From positions 1-35,989 of the IMG/VR virus record IMGVR_UViG_3300046167_000263: a stretch of 35,989 nucleotides of DNA; one strand, given 5' to 3'. Source of the DNA: a virus. Of the stretch, positions 14,564-24,300 are shown in pieces. Made by a program: the position numbers and the translations under genes. The notes beneath the pieces were generated by a model. It searched no databases and was not told the DNA's origin. It saw nothing but the letters and a program-made list of their open reading frames with translations. Each line of letters opens with the position of its first letter. The stretch's first letter is position 1.

Positions 14564-16968
14564 TGGCCGTTTATCATAGAACTCAAAGACTCCAGATATT
14601 TGGAGAGAAGCCAGAAATCCAAAAGCTGTACGGTAGTCGCTACCGTATGGTTGTTCGCTGCGTAGCGAAGAATGACACGAAGGCTTGGTACGATGACAAC
14701 AAGTCTCAGATCTTTGCTGACTTTGGTTCACTATACTCAGCCCAGATGTCAGTTGATGGCATTGATGCACGTACAGGTGAAGCCTATGACGATATGGTTC
14801 TCGTTAAGAATGAGGCTACGTACACACGATCCGGGGAGTACGTCATCATATTCACGTACGAGACACTTACGGACAGTTTCGTACAGGAGGCAGAGGACAA
14901 GGTTGACTTTGACCTCAATGGATTAAAGCGACTTACACGTACAATCATTGCAAGGGGCACGGTTGCTTACAGCTCCACTGTAGGGACTACAACCATCGTA
15001 GGATCGTCTCCACTGCTTACCCTAGCCCAAGTATCAGAGGATCAGCTAGAAGCCTCTGAGGACGGTTTTAAGCGCATACAGGAGGTATGGCTGGAGAGTG
15101 GAACATTGTCTGAAACACTGGACAACGTAGGTTCCCAGAAAGCGAAGGTCATCGAGACCATTGGTGCTGACCCTGCTACTCCTTCTGGCTACTCGTTGGC
15201 TAGTAAGCAGGAGAGTGACTTCGAGGGGTTCCAGACCAATCGGTTTACCTTCCTTAAGAACAACGTAGTCCTTTCGGAATCAGAAGACAAAGTAGGTTCC
15301 CAGTTAGCTATTGTAAAAGAGGTGTTCAACGGAACTCCTACTACACCAAGTGGATATAGCTTAGCTAATGAGCAGGAAAGTGACGTGGATGGAATCCCCA
15401 CCAGGAGATACACATTCCTTAAGGATAACGTAGAGCTGTCCCGTAGTGAAGACAAGGTTGGTAGCCAATTGGCAATTGTCACTCAAGTATTCAATCCGAC
15501 TTCAGATCCCACGGAAACTGGGTATTCAATAGCCCGCACAGAAGTTTCGGATGTCGACGGTATCCCAACTAAGAGTTTTACGTTTCTAAAGAACAACGTA
15601 GTCCTTTCGGAATCCGAGGATAAGGTTGGCTCACAGCTAGCCATTACACAAGAGGTGTTCAACGGAACTCCTTACAGTCCACCATCGGGATACAGTATAG
15701 CTAATACACAGGGATCCGATGTAGACGGAATACCAACAAAGCGTTTTACATTCCTAAAGCCAAGTATCCTATCACTCCAACAGGATTTCAACAATGGTCT
15801 AAAGCGAGTATCGGTACAGGCATTCGGGATGACTTCCGCTGCCGTTAGTTCTGAACTTACAGCAATTACAGGTAGTCACGAATTAATATCTCAGACTGAA
15901 AGCGATTACGAGGGGATAAAAACATCTACCTTCCAGTACCAGCTTGATGAATCATTTACGGAGGACTACGAGTTAAATGGATTAAAGCGTATCTCTATTG
16001 TTGAACTTAGTACTACTAACTTCACGGCGCGAGACATTGGAGTGGAAGGGGTCGCAGCTACACCTCAAGATGGTTTATATTTGGGTGCGCAAGACATTGA
16101 CAATGGTGGTGCTATTAAGGTTCGTCGGTCCACTTGGGTTGAGGCCGGGGTCATTAGTGTATCAACGGATGAGGATTCAATTCTCAGCGAGGTAGTTGTT
16201 GATGCAATCAACTTAACTGTAACTCAGGTCAGGACTAAGGTTTCGGAGGTTACCGCAAATCATAGTATACGATCCCAGACAACCAGGGACTATGAGGGCC
16301 TAAATAACATTAGGTATGTTTTTGATATTCGATCAACAACCACTGAGACGGAGTTAGGTGACTCGCAGATTGGCGTTGAATTTGAAACTGGGATTCAAAC
16401 AGATGGCAGCAGTGACTTTATAATCACCAGGAAGTATGCGATCTCCTCAGCTAATACAACATCATCAATCAAGAAACTTATTCCACCAGAAATTAATGAC
16501 CCAGTATTTGACGGGACGGGCGGCACACAGAAGGCATACATAGTTGACCAAGAAGTAAAGCCAAATGGACAAGATGGAGCTGTATTAACACGGACATTTG
16601 CAATGCTACCTACGCACTTAGATGAGTGGGATGAGATGGTTGTTCGATTCCCAGGAGTAAGCCGTGGACCGTTCCAACTAGATGAAGGTTTTGCCTTTCG
16701 ATCCGAACCATACAGTGAGGCTGTCCCTGTTCGCATATGCCGTGACTTTTACCTGTCGAACCCACAGAGAATCTGCCGTCCTGATGAATTTCGACCAGTT
16801 GACGAGAACGGGAACCGGGTGGCAGTATTAACTGCTGACACGGTTCCAACAGCTGATGAATACATTGGGTATGTTAATTCGGGAAAATACCTGAATGATC
16901 GTGTGTCTATTCATCGGTGGCAGGGTGACATTTGGGAGCGTAGAATTGTACAATTTAAAGCTGAGTAA
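14563..16968 (+). CDS. Large repeat-containing tail protein
   Basis: This 801-aa structural protein is built from repeats. After a unique ~120-aa start, (N/D)G-(L/F)-KR modules recur. Four tandem 55-56-aa units (residues ~189-401) share VGSQ-A-V..VFN..GYS-A..ESD-(V/F)-(D/E)-G..T-R-FTFLK-NVVLSESEDK. Looser copies follow (SDYEGIKTSTFQY, RDYEGLNNIRYVF). The C-terminus is unique (GVSRGPFQLDEGFAFRS). Such beta-repeats suit a long rod or baseplate/appendage protein. No enzyme motif is seen. The family is not recognised. Confidence 0.7.
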   Translation: MAVYHRTQRLQIFGEKPEIQKLYGSRYRMVVRCVAKNDTKAWYDDNKSQIFADFGSLYSAQMSVDGIDARTGEAYDDMVLVKNEATYTRSGEYVIIFTYETLTDSFVQEAEDKVDFDLNGLKRLTRTIIARGTVAYSSTVGTTTIVGSSPLLTLAQVSEDQLEASEDGFKRIQEVWLESGTLSETLDNVGSQKAKVIETIGADPATPSGYSLASKQESDFEGFQTNRFTFLKNNVVLSESEDKVGSQLAIVKEVFNGTPTTPSGYSLANEQESDVDGIPTRRYTFLKDNVELSRSEDKVGSQLAIVTQVFNPTSDPTETGYSIARTEVSDVDGIPTKSFTFLKNNVVLSESEDKVGSQLAITQEVFNGTPYSPPSGYSIANTQGSDVDGIPTKRFTFLKPSILSLQQDFNNGLKRVSVQAFGMTSAAVSSELTAITGSHELISQTESDYEGIKTSTFQYQLDESFTEDYELNGLKRISIVELSTTNFTARDIGVEGVAATPQDGLYLGAQDIDNGGAIKVRRSTWVEAGVISVSTDEDSILSEVVVDAINLTVTQVRTKVSEVTANHSIRSQTTRDYEGLNNIRYVFDIRSTTTETELGDSQIGVEFETGIQTDGSSDFIITRKYAISSANTTSSIKKLIPPEINDPVFDGTGGTQKAYIVDQEVKPNGQDGAVLTRTFAMLPTHLDEWDEMVVRFPGVSRGPFQLDEGFAFRSEPYSEAVPVRICRDFYLSNPQRICRPDEFRPVDENGNRVAVLTADTVPTADEYIGYVNSGKYLNDRVSIHRWQGDIWERRIVQFKAE
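15127..15765 (+). repeat. Tandem 165/168-bp coding repeats
   Basis: Four in-frame units start at 15127, 15292, 15457 and 15625 (spacing 165, 165, 168 bp). Parts are nearly identical in DNA, for example the AACAACGTAGTCCTTTCGGA segment in units 1 and 3. This points to fairly recent duplication or gene conversion within the tail gene. Confidence 0.85.
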
Positions 16969-16974
16969 TGAGTA

Positions 16975-17157
16975 ATGAGCAAAGGTAATCCAGTTATTAA
17001 AAAGACGGTCGTCGCTCCAACAAGGATGGTTCAGAACCAGTCCCCTGAGCAAAGGATGGCTGAGATTGAAAGCCAAATGAAGCCGTTCAAAATGATTGAA
17101 ATGGAAAATAAGAAAAATCGAGTCCTGCAAGGAAGGAACATAGTAATCCCTCAGTAA
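16975..17157 (+). CDS. Small hypothetical tail-region protein
   Basis: This 60-aa protein is charged and probably helical (SPEQRMAEIESQMKPFKMIE). The ATG at 16975 lies 6 bp after the previous stop; an earlier TAATG start at 16968 gives only six codons. It ends in a TAATG overlap. The function is unknown. Confidence 0.6.
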   Translation: MSKGNPVIKKTVVAPTRMVQNQSPEQRMAEIESQMKPFKMIEMENKKNRVLQGRNIVIPQ

Positions 17158-17714
17158 TGTCTACTTCAATTAATAAACGAATTGAGGATGCGGAGAAACG
17201 TCTACGGGAATTTAAGCGCACTGAATCCTTCAAGGGTTATGTAGCAATCACCAAGCAAAATGTCGTATTGCCCGATGCAGTAAAGGATGATCTGGGAACG
17301 CCAAGCAGGGTTCTCAAGATTAAAATTGTTTCACTTGGCTACCAGGACGATGATTTAATGCTCTCAATTGGCGGAGTAAAAATCTTTAATACTCGCCTCC
17401 CAGCTAATATGTACTACGGGGAACAAGAACTATTTGGCTTTGAAAACAGAAATAAAAAATGGAGGACAGAAGGTTTCAGAATAGCTACCGTAACCAGAGC
17501 AGCAGCAATTGAAAAGGGTGCTGAATGGCTAGTGGATTCTATTGTAAGTGTCAATACTGCCAACGTTATTCCTACGGGCTGGGCAACTCACCCCTGGTTA
17601 GCGTATTTATATTTGGACTCAGGAGTAACAGTAATTATACGGGGCGGCAGTTATGCTGAGGGATCGGAGGATAATGTAACCATTCACCCAAACGGAAGTT
17701 TTAAATTAATCTAA
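17157..17714 (+). CDS. Hypothetical tail-region protein
   Basis: This 185-aa protein has a short helical start (INKRIEDAEKRLREFKRT) that could be a coiled coil, then a beta-rich body (VLKIKIVSLGYQDDDLMLSI..). This is an anchor-plus-domain layout seen in fibre or appendage subunits. It lies between the repeat protein and the next tail protein. The family is not recognised. Confidence 0.6.
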   Translation: MSTSINKRIEDAEKRLREFKRTESFKGYVAITKQNVVLPDAVKDDLGTPSRVLKIKIVSLGYQDDDLMLSIGGVKIFNTRLPANMYYGEQELFGFENRNKKWRTEGFRIATVTRAAAIEKGAEWLVDSIVSVNTANVIPTGWATHPWLAYLYLDSGVTVIIRGGSYAEGSEDNVTIHPNGSFKLI

Positions 17715-17721
17715 TTATATT

Positions 17722-18999
17722 ATGCCAGAAATAACAATCTATACAAATGACGGGGACTGCGCTAACGGCGTAGCTGAAATTAACCCATTTACAGTCGGTG
17801 ACGCAACTGATGAGTGGACACTGAAATTTAACAACGGGACTAACTTTTACTCTCCGTCCAATGTTACTATGCGGGTAGGTCACGTAAATGGACTGCCCAA
17901 TGGAACCTACAACAATGCATTCAAGTGGGTTGATAGGGCAGATAATAAAAGCACTGGAAGTATTAGCGTATCCAGTGGTGTACCGACATTAAGTTTTGAT
18001 ACTGATCCAGCGGGTGGGGTAGTTGGGGCTAATGGCGTGTATATATTGCGCGGTCCAGAATTAGACGGTCGTATCACTGGCATCGACATTATCGACAAAG
18101 GACACCCCTATTGGTTTTATGGTGACACAATCACTAAGAATGCATTCGTGGCAGAAGGTGAACCCACGGAGAAGGCCATAGTAACATACACAAGGGAGGC
18201 TGATACTAGTGTGAATCTAGGATCAAATAATGCGGGCAAGATATCCTATGTCCGCCACAAATTTTTTGACAACACAGGCAACACTTCTCCCAGGTACTGG
18301 ACTGACGTAACAAACGTAACTAGTACTAACTCACCAATACCAGGATCAACTAAACCAACTCTATCTGCAGCACAACTAGCAAGTTTCGAGGGTATTTACG
18401 ATGGTAGTAACCTTGTATTCACCCCATCAAATGGTGGATCTTATCTTTATGGTGATCAAAATGGGACTATACAGGGTGATGATACTGGGTCAGGGAGCAT
18501 ATCATCTAGTGTTGAATGGGTGGCTACAAGGTCCAGGCTAGGATCAATTTCAATTTCTAGCCCTGGAGCTGGATTTACTGTTGAGCCAACAATAGTGTTT
18601 TCTGAAAGCGCATTAAGTAAAACGCAGTACACTGGCGTACCGCTTTCCAACCCCGTTCTAAGTGTTCGTATAGCTAGAGCTAAATACGAGTTCCCGTTTA
18701 AGCGGGACGAGAGCGGAAATAACATTATTGCCGCTACTACATTATCTCCTTACTCCGATGGTGAGGTAACTAGTTCAACTCAATACGACCACAGTACATT
18801 AGTCATCCGACCTGAAACAGTTGCTACTGCTTCACTTACTCCAAGTGGAACTGACTGGGTTGGCACTATGAACCCAATTAACGCTTATACTACAGCAAGA
18901 CTAGCACTACGTAACAGCACTCAACTTGATATACAGATACGTGGAGACGGACGTACACTGTTCCAAGGTCAGCTTACTGTCCTTAATAAGATCGCCTAA
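17722..18999 (+). CDS. Putative tail/appendage structural protein
   Basis: This 425-aa protein is beta-rich, with high Gly/Ser/Thr/Asn and repeated short strands (SISVSSGVPTLSFD, GRITGIDIIDKGHPYW, SISISSPGAGFTVEPTIVF). The last two fragments resemble each other, suggesting a duplicated motif. No enzymatic signature is present. Location between tail genes and the ejection proteins supports a tail role. The stop codon abuts the next promoter. Confidence 0.6.
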   Translation: MPEITIYTNDGDCANGVAEINPFTVGDATDEWTLKFNNGTNFYSPSNVTMRVGHVNGLPNGTYNNAFKWVDRADNKSTGSISVSSGVPTLSFDTDPAGGVVGANGVYILRGPELDGRITGIDIIDKGHPYWFYGDTITKNAFVAEGEPTEKAIVTYTREADTSVNLGSNNAGKISYVRHKFFDNTGNTSPRYWTDVTNVTSTNSPIPGSTKPTLSAAQLASFEGIYDGSNLVFTPSNGGSYLYGDQNGTIQGDDTGSGSISSSVEWVATRSRLGSISISSPGAGFTVEPTIVFSESALSKTQYTGVPLSNPVLSVRIARAKYEFPFKRDESGNNIIAATTLSPYSDGEVTSSTQYDHSTLVIRPETVATASLTPSGTDWVGTMNPINAYTTARLALRNSTQLDIQIRGDGRTLFQGQLTVLNKIA

Positions 19000-19006
19000 C
19001 CCTTTA

Positions 19007-19015
19007 TGATATAAT
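19007..19015 (+). promoter_or_regulatory. Extended -10 promoter (TGATATAAT)
   Basis: A perfect TGn-TATAAT lies between the tail gene and the gene at 19022. The expected +1 is at about 19021-19022, the A of the ATG, so the transcript would be leaderless. No -35 is visible. Confidence 0.6.
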
Positions 19016-19021
19016 ACCGCT

Positions 19022-21376
19022 ATGGCCATTAACGAGCAAACTCAGAAGGATACTGCTAAAGCAGAATCCAGAACATTCGGAAGGAATAAGCAAACTCAAA
19101 AGGATACTGCTAAAGCAGAATCTAGAACATTCGGAAGAAGTAAAAGAGCACAGGAGGAAGAAGAGGAAGAACTCCTAGCCCAGGAGGAAATCCTCAAAAA
19201 CAACCCTATGATGCAGCCCGTCAACCTAATGGGTCAGCAGGCTCCTGTAGAACAACTGTACCCAGAACAAGGTATGCAATTCGACGGTACTGGTGGCTCC
19301 TTGTTTGGCGCACAGCCAACCGATGGTGGTATTGATCCTACTGCTTTAGCAGGACTAGGACTAGGTGGAGGCATCGTAGCCGCTGGGACTGGCGGTCAAG
19401 CGGCAACATCACAAGTGCTTTCACCGATGGCTCAGAAGATAGCTGCACAGGATGCGGCTCGGCAATCCGCCGCTGCCGCTCAAGCTAGGGTCAATAACAG
19501 AATTATTGGAAGCAATATGCCAGCCGGTGGGGCAAACCCTACAGTGACTGGTTCGGTTAAACCTGGTACGCTTCAAAATCCATCCAATATCATTGGAAGG
19601 AATTTGCCTGCTGGTGGGGCTAATCCACAGGTTACTGGACGAATCAGGCCTGGGACACTAGGCAGTATGGCTCGACCCGCTGCTGGTTTAGCAGCTCTGG
19701 GTGGGGCTGGAGTAAGCAGTACTGCAGTAGCTCCAGCGACCGCAGCCCTTATAGGTGGGTATCTTGCTGGTAAGACAGTCGATGTGCTGGGAGGGGATGC
19801 GCTGAGAGGAGCTGGACTTACCGATAGGGAGGGCGGTATGTTTGGAATTGGTGGCGAGTTAATTGGCGAAGCCATTTACGGTGACGGCAATCTTCCCGCA
19901 TACTCTCCAGAGGAGCTAGCTAACATACAACAAGGGACGGTTGCATCAGATGAGTCAGCTCGTCGTGGCAGAAGTCAACAACGCCAAGGTGAATTGGATC
20001 GGCGGGAACCATTTATTGCGTCAGACCAGATGGCAACACCTGAAGTTCGTGCGGGTAGAAGCCAACAACGCCAAGGTGAGCAATCTCAACTTGGTGGATT
20101 CTTTGAACCCGGTGGCTTCGGTTATGAATACTTGGGTGGTCGTCTCGGTGAAACTATCGGACAATTTGTAGGTGAGCAAAAATATGGAACTGGGCTTGAC
20201 GTTGAGGGTGTAGCCACTGGCAGACCACTTAACCCGCGTGGACTACCAGGTCAAACCGCTACATTGGGTGCTAGTGCTTTGGAGCTACTTGGTGATTACG
20301 GAATTGATCCTGTTGCAACAGCAGCTCAAGTGGTTCCTGAATATGTAACTGGTTTGGATCTAACTGACAGTAGCCTAATTGATACACCTACAGCCGAAAC
20401 GCCTGAGGCTCAAACAGCAATACCAAAAATACCACAAGGTGCACCCGGTAGCCCTCAAGCATTCTTTGAGGAGTACCGTTCAAAGGGACCGTTGACACCA
20501 GAACAAATTGCGCGTGGTGAAGTAGCGGCAGCACGGATGGGCAGGACGTTTGATCCAGATACCGGATTCTCACAGACCCAAGTCCAACCTCGAGTAGCTG
20601 CACCAGTGACATCTGGGCTAGTAACACAATCAGGAATTCCTCTAAGCGAGTTCCTTAGCGGTGCTGCTATACCTAGTGCTGGACTGCGGGCTGAGTCCCC
20701 TATGTACGCCGATGATTCGGTGTCCCGTGGATTGACTGGAGACGCTGGTAGGGCTGCCTATGAAGCTGCTTCTGCGGAACGTGAAGCTAGACTAGCTGCC
20801 CGTATGCAACAACCAGGTGAAACAATTACTGAGCGTGATACACGCGTAGCAAGAGGGCGTACTCAATCGTCCGTAAATGTACCAACTGATGTACGTGAGG
20901 CTATGTTGACCCCAGAGGGTCGCAGGACAGCTAAACAAATAAACCGCCTAGCGCGGTGGAGCGGAAGCACTCAAGGGCAAGAAATGGGAGGCGTAGCTGG
21001 GCTAGAGCAAATCTTACAGCCAGTTGAAATTGATCCACAGCAACAGCAGTACGATGCAATGCGCCTCCAAAAGCTAGGACTTGAGCTTGACCGCTTACAG
21101 CAGGAGGAGCCAGATAAACATACAGTTGCTACAAGTGAGGTCGATAGCCTTATTTCTGCTGATATAATTCCTCTAGACAAACGCAATGATGCTATACTTA
21201 GAAGGATGGGATACGACCCAGAAGAATTATTGGGCAGTGGATTGAATGACGGAGGTGGTAGCGGGGATGCAAATATACCTCAATCAGCTATTGACTATCT
21301 AAAGAATAATCCAGATGCAGCATCTGACTTTGACGCTAAATATGGTGCTGGGTCTTCTGGTAAATACCTCACATAA
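19022..21376 (+). CDS. Putative internal virion/ejection protein 1
   Basis: This 784-aa, low-complexity protein is rich in Gly, Ala, Gln and Pro. The N-terminus is a perfect-looking double repeat (QTQKDTAKAESRTFGR twice, residues ~6-39) followed by an acidic run. A hydrophobic Gly/Ala stretch lies at ~115-135 (LAGLGLGGGIVAAGTG) and another at ~215-260. Further pairs are PAGGANP-VTG..PGTL and GRSQQRQGE. Position before the 1140-aa protein, size and Gly/Ala segments fit internal core proteins of podoviruses, which are ejected with DNA. No transglycosylase motif is visible. Confidence 0.6.
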   Translation: MAINEQTQKDTAKAESRTFGRNKQTQKDTAKAESRTFGRSKRAQEEEEEELLAQEEILKNNPMMQPVNLMGQQAPVEQLYPEQGMQFDGTGGSLFGAQPTDGGIDPTALAGLGLGGGIVAAGTGGQAATSQVLSPMAQKIAAQDAARQSAAAAQARVNNRIIGSNMPAGGANPTVTGSVKPGTLQNPSNIIGRNLPAGGANPQVTGRIRPGTLGSMARPAAGLAALGGAGVSSTAVAPATAALIGGYLAGKTVDVLGGDALRGAGLTDREGGMFGIGGELIGEAIYGDGNLPAYSPEELANIQQGTVASDESARRGRSQQRQGELDRREPFIASDQMATPEVRAGRSQQRQGEQSQLGGFFEPGGFGYEYLGGRLGETIGQFVGEQKYGTGLDVEGVATGRPLNPRGLPGQTATLGASALELLGDYGIDPVATAAQVVPEYVTGLDLTDSSLIDTPTAETPEAQTAIPKIPQGAPGSPQAFFEEYRSKGPLTPEQIARGEVAAARMGRTFDPDTGFSQTQVQPRVAAPVTSGLVTQSGIPLSEFLSGAAIPSAGLRAESPMYADDSVSRGLTGDAGRAAYEAASAEREARLAARMQQPGETITERDTRVARGRTQSSVNVPTDVREAMLTPEGRRTAKQINRLARWSGSTQGQEMGGVAGLEQILQPVEIDPQQQQYDAMRLQKLGLELDRLQQEEPDKHTVATSEVDSLISADIIPLDKRNDAILRRMGYDPEELLGSGLNDGGGSGDANIPQSAIDYLKNNPDAASDFDAKYGAGSSGKYLT
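19031..19138 (+). repeat. Tandem 54-bp coding repeat
   Basis: Two in-frame 54-bp units, 19031-19084 and 19085-19138, differ at only a few bases and encode 18-aa copies containing QKDTAKAESRTFGR. It starts three codons after the ATG. Confidence 0.9.
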
Positions 21377-21381
21377 ACTAT

Positions 21382-24300
21382 ATGGCAAATCAATTTGACC
21401 AGTTCGATTCAAAGCAAAATGCCTTTGATCAATTCGACGAACCCAAAAACTCATTTGACCAGTTTGATGAAGAGGGACCCGGTATCGGGAAGACCGTAGC
21501 TGGTCTTGGTGCTGAGGTTGTTGTCGGCGAGGGTGCTAAGTTAGCTGGGGCTGCTCTCGGCGCAAAGGCTGGTGCAGCTGCGGGTGCTTTTTTCGGTGGA
21601 GTAGGTGCTGTGCCTGGCGCGGCAATTGGTGCTACCCTCGGCTACGTTGGCGGCGCATTAGCTGGTGGCGTAGGTGGCTCTCTATTGGCTCAAGAGATCG
21701 AGGGTCGTGACGAGGCAAGCTGGGGTCGTGTAACAGCTGACACAGCCCTTAATCTAATCCCAGGTGGCCTGGGCAAGGCTTCCAAGGGCGCAAGTCTCCT
21801 GCCCCGTCTAGCGAAGGAAGGAACTAAGCGTGTAGCAGGGGGTGCTTTAATATCAGCAGGTGGTGCCCAATTAGAGAAGGCTGTAGATGAAGGCGAGTAC
21901 CTTACTAACGAGGAACTGGGTGATGCTTTACTAGTAGGTGGCGGTCTAGGTTTAGGCCTAGGTGCTGCTGGTGAGCTAATGAAAAAGGCTTACCCTAAGT
22001 TTGGAGGTAAGACAGGTGAGTACCTAAATGAGGCATATGAGAAGGGTGACCCTGACGCTATGCAGGTTGTAGAGACACTGGCTGGTGAGAACCCGAATGG
22101 TCGTGGTGCTCGGTTTATGCGTACCCTTTACAAGAACATCAGCCCATCCAAGGTTGTTGGCAAGGATGCAACAATGGACGCAGTCCGAGCAAAAAATGAA
22201 TCCGAAGCAGCTACTGATCTAGCATCAACCGTCCGTCGGATTGTTGAGAGTGCGGAGAAGAAAGCCCCAAAGGAAGATATTGATGCACTTAATGACTACG
22301 TAGCAAACAAGAGCAATGTACTCCCGGAATCATTGGCAGGCATCAAGGACACACTTGACGATGCTCGCATCAAGATTGATCAGTACCAGAATACAATCTA
22401 CGAAATGTACAAGTCCGGGGAGCTGGACATTGATCCACGCATTGCAGCCAAGATCAAGGACAGCATAGACTCCAAGAATTACTTTACCCGTGAGTACAGA
22501 TTCTACGAGGATAGTAGCTATCGCCCATCAGCTAATGCTGAGAATAAACTCAGAATGGAACTCAAGCAGAAGGGTGAGAGCGACGAAAGTATTAATCAAT
22601 TTATACAGAACTTACAGGACAGCCGTTCGGACTCATTGCAGTTAATGAATACCATCGCTGGTAATAAGCGTGTATTCAAACGTAAGAATAAAGATCTTAC
22701 TGAAGCAATGAGGGAATACCTTGGTGAGTACGAAGGTGCTAGTGAGAGGCTATTTGGGACAATATCACGTCTTGGTCGATTGGCATCCTACGAAGCTGGT
22801 AATCGCCGCATAGCCGACGATATGCTGAAGGAGGGAACTGGCGCAACCTTTGCCCCAGGTCAAGTCCCCGAAGGCTTTGAGCCATTGGTTATTCGTGGAC
22901 GTGCAATGCGCTCAGGCGACACACGAGTAGCCCGCAAGAAGAAGGTTCCAGTAAGTGATGAGAATCCATCTGGATACGTTCAGACGAGCGAGTTAAAGAA
23001 GGGTGATACTATCTACGTACCAAGTGAAGCCAATGAAGCACTTAATGAGTTATACGGTAGCGGGGTAGTGAAGGATACCGGTCCGTGGCTTGCTCGTACT
23101 GTTGGCGGCTTACTCAAGACTACTACCGCTGCCGCTAAGTTCGTCCGTGTACCATTGAATTTAGCATCCTACCCAGTCCAGCTGGTTGGCAATGCTGTGC
23201 TTGTAGCAGGCCAGGGGATGAACCCAGCCAGGGGCTATACTAAAGGTATGCGCGTAGCAATCAATGAGGCACTTCCCCAAAAGTTGAAGAGTGGTAAAAT
23301 CTCATTGCTTGAACTTAACCGACTCAAGGAGTTAGGTATAGTTGACAAGGGTATTACTGCGTCTGACATCCGCGATGGATTCAAGAGTGGCATTGCTCCT
23401 AAGTTCTTCCAACGTGCAGTGAACGGCGTAGGCAAGGCCTACAATGCCTTTGATACCGCACAGCGCATATCCGTGTTCGAGAACTACAAGAAGTTCTTGG
23501 GTGACATTATCCCTGATGCTGACATCAAGCGTATAGGTACAAGGGAGTTCGAGCAACTTGCTGGTGATTTGACGAACAACACCTATATGAATTATGACCG
23601 AATCAACAAGGGTGTAAGGTCACTCTCAAGGTACGGCATACTTAATGAGTTCGGCGCATTTAACTTTGAACTAACGAGGACTACATTCAATCAAGCCCGA
23701 CTTGCAAAGCAGATGAGCGATGGGACATTCGCCAAGATGTTACAGGAGAAGTACGGTGTCACAATGAACCAGGACACAGCTCGTAGAATCAAGACGGAGG
23801 GCTTTAAGCGTATGGCAGCTTTGAGTGCAGTGCTGTCTGCTGGCTCCGCTGTGCCCTGGGTACTAAACAGGGAGGAGGGCGTTGATTCAGAGAAGGAACA
23901 GGCAATGCGTGAAACTGTCCTTGCACCCTGGGAAGAGAGTCAGTCCCTACACATCCGTAAGGATGGCAATAAGATTCGTATAGCTAACCTTGGTTACCAA
24001 GTTCCTACCGCTGAGTTATCATCAATTGCTGAGGCGGGATTTCGTGGGGGCAACTTTATGGAAGGTATGAGTAAGTCCATTGATTCTATGTGGAGTAAGT
24101 TCGGTGGTGATCTTACCATCAATATGAAGAACATCGTATCCGCCGTGAACAATATGGATGCCAATGGTCGCCGTATCTCCGATAAGGTTGATGGACTATC
24201 CAAGAACCTGGACCTAGTTAGCTGGTATATGGGGGAAAACTTTACGCCGGGTACAGTCACTGATTTGAAGAAGTTAGATGAACGTGAGTCAACGGACAAC

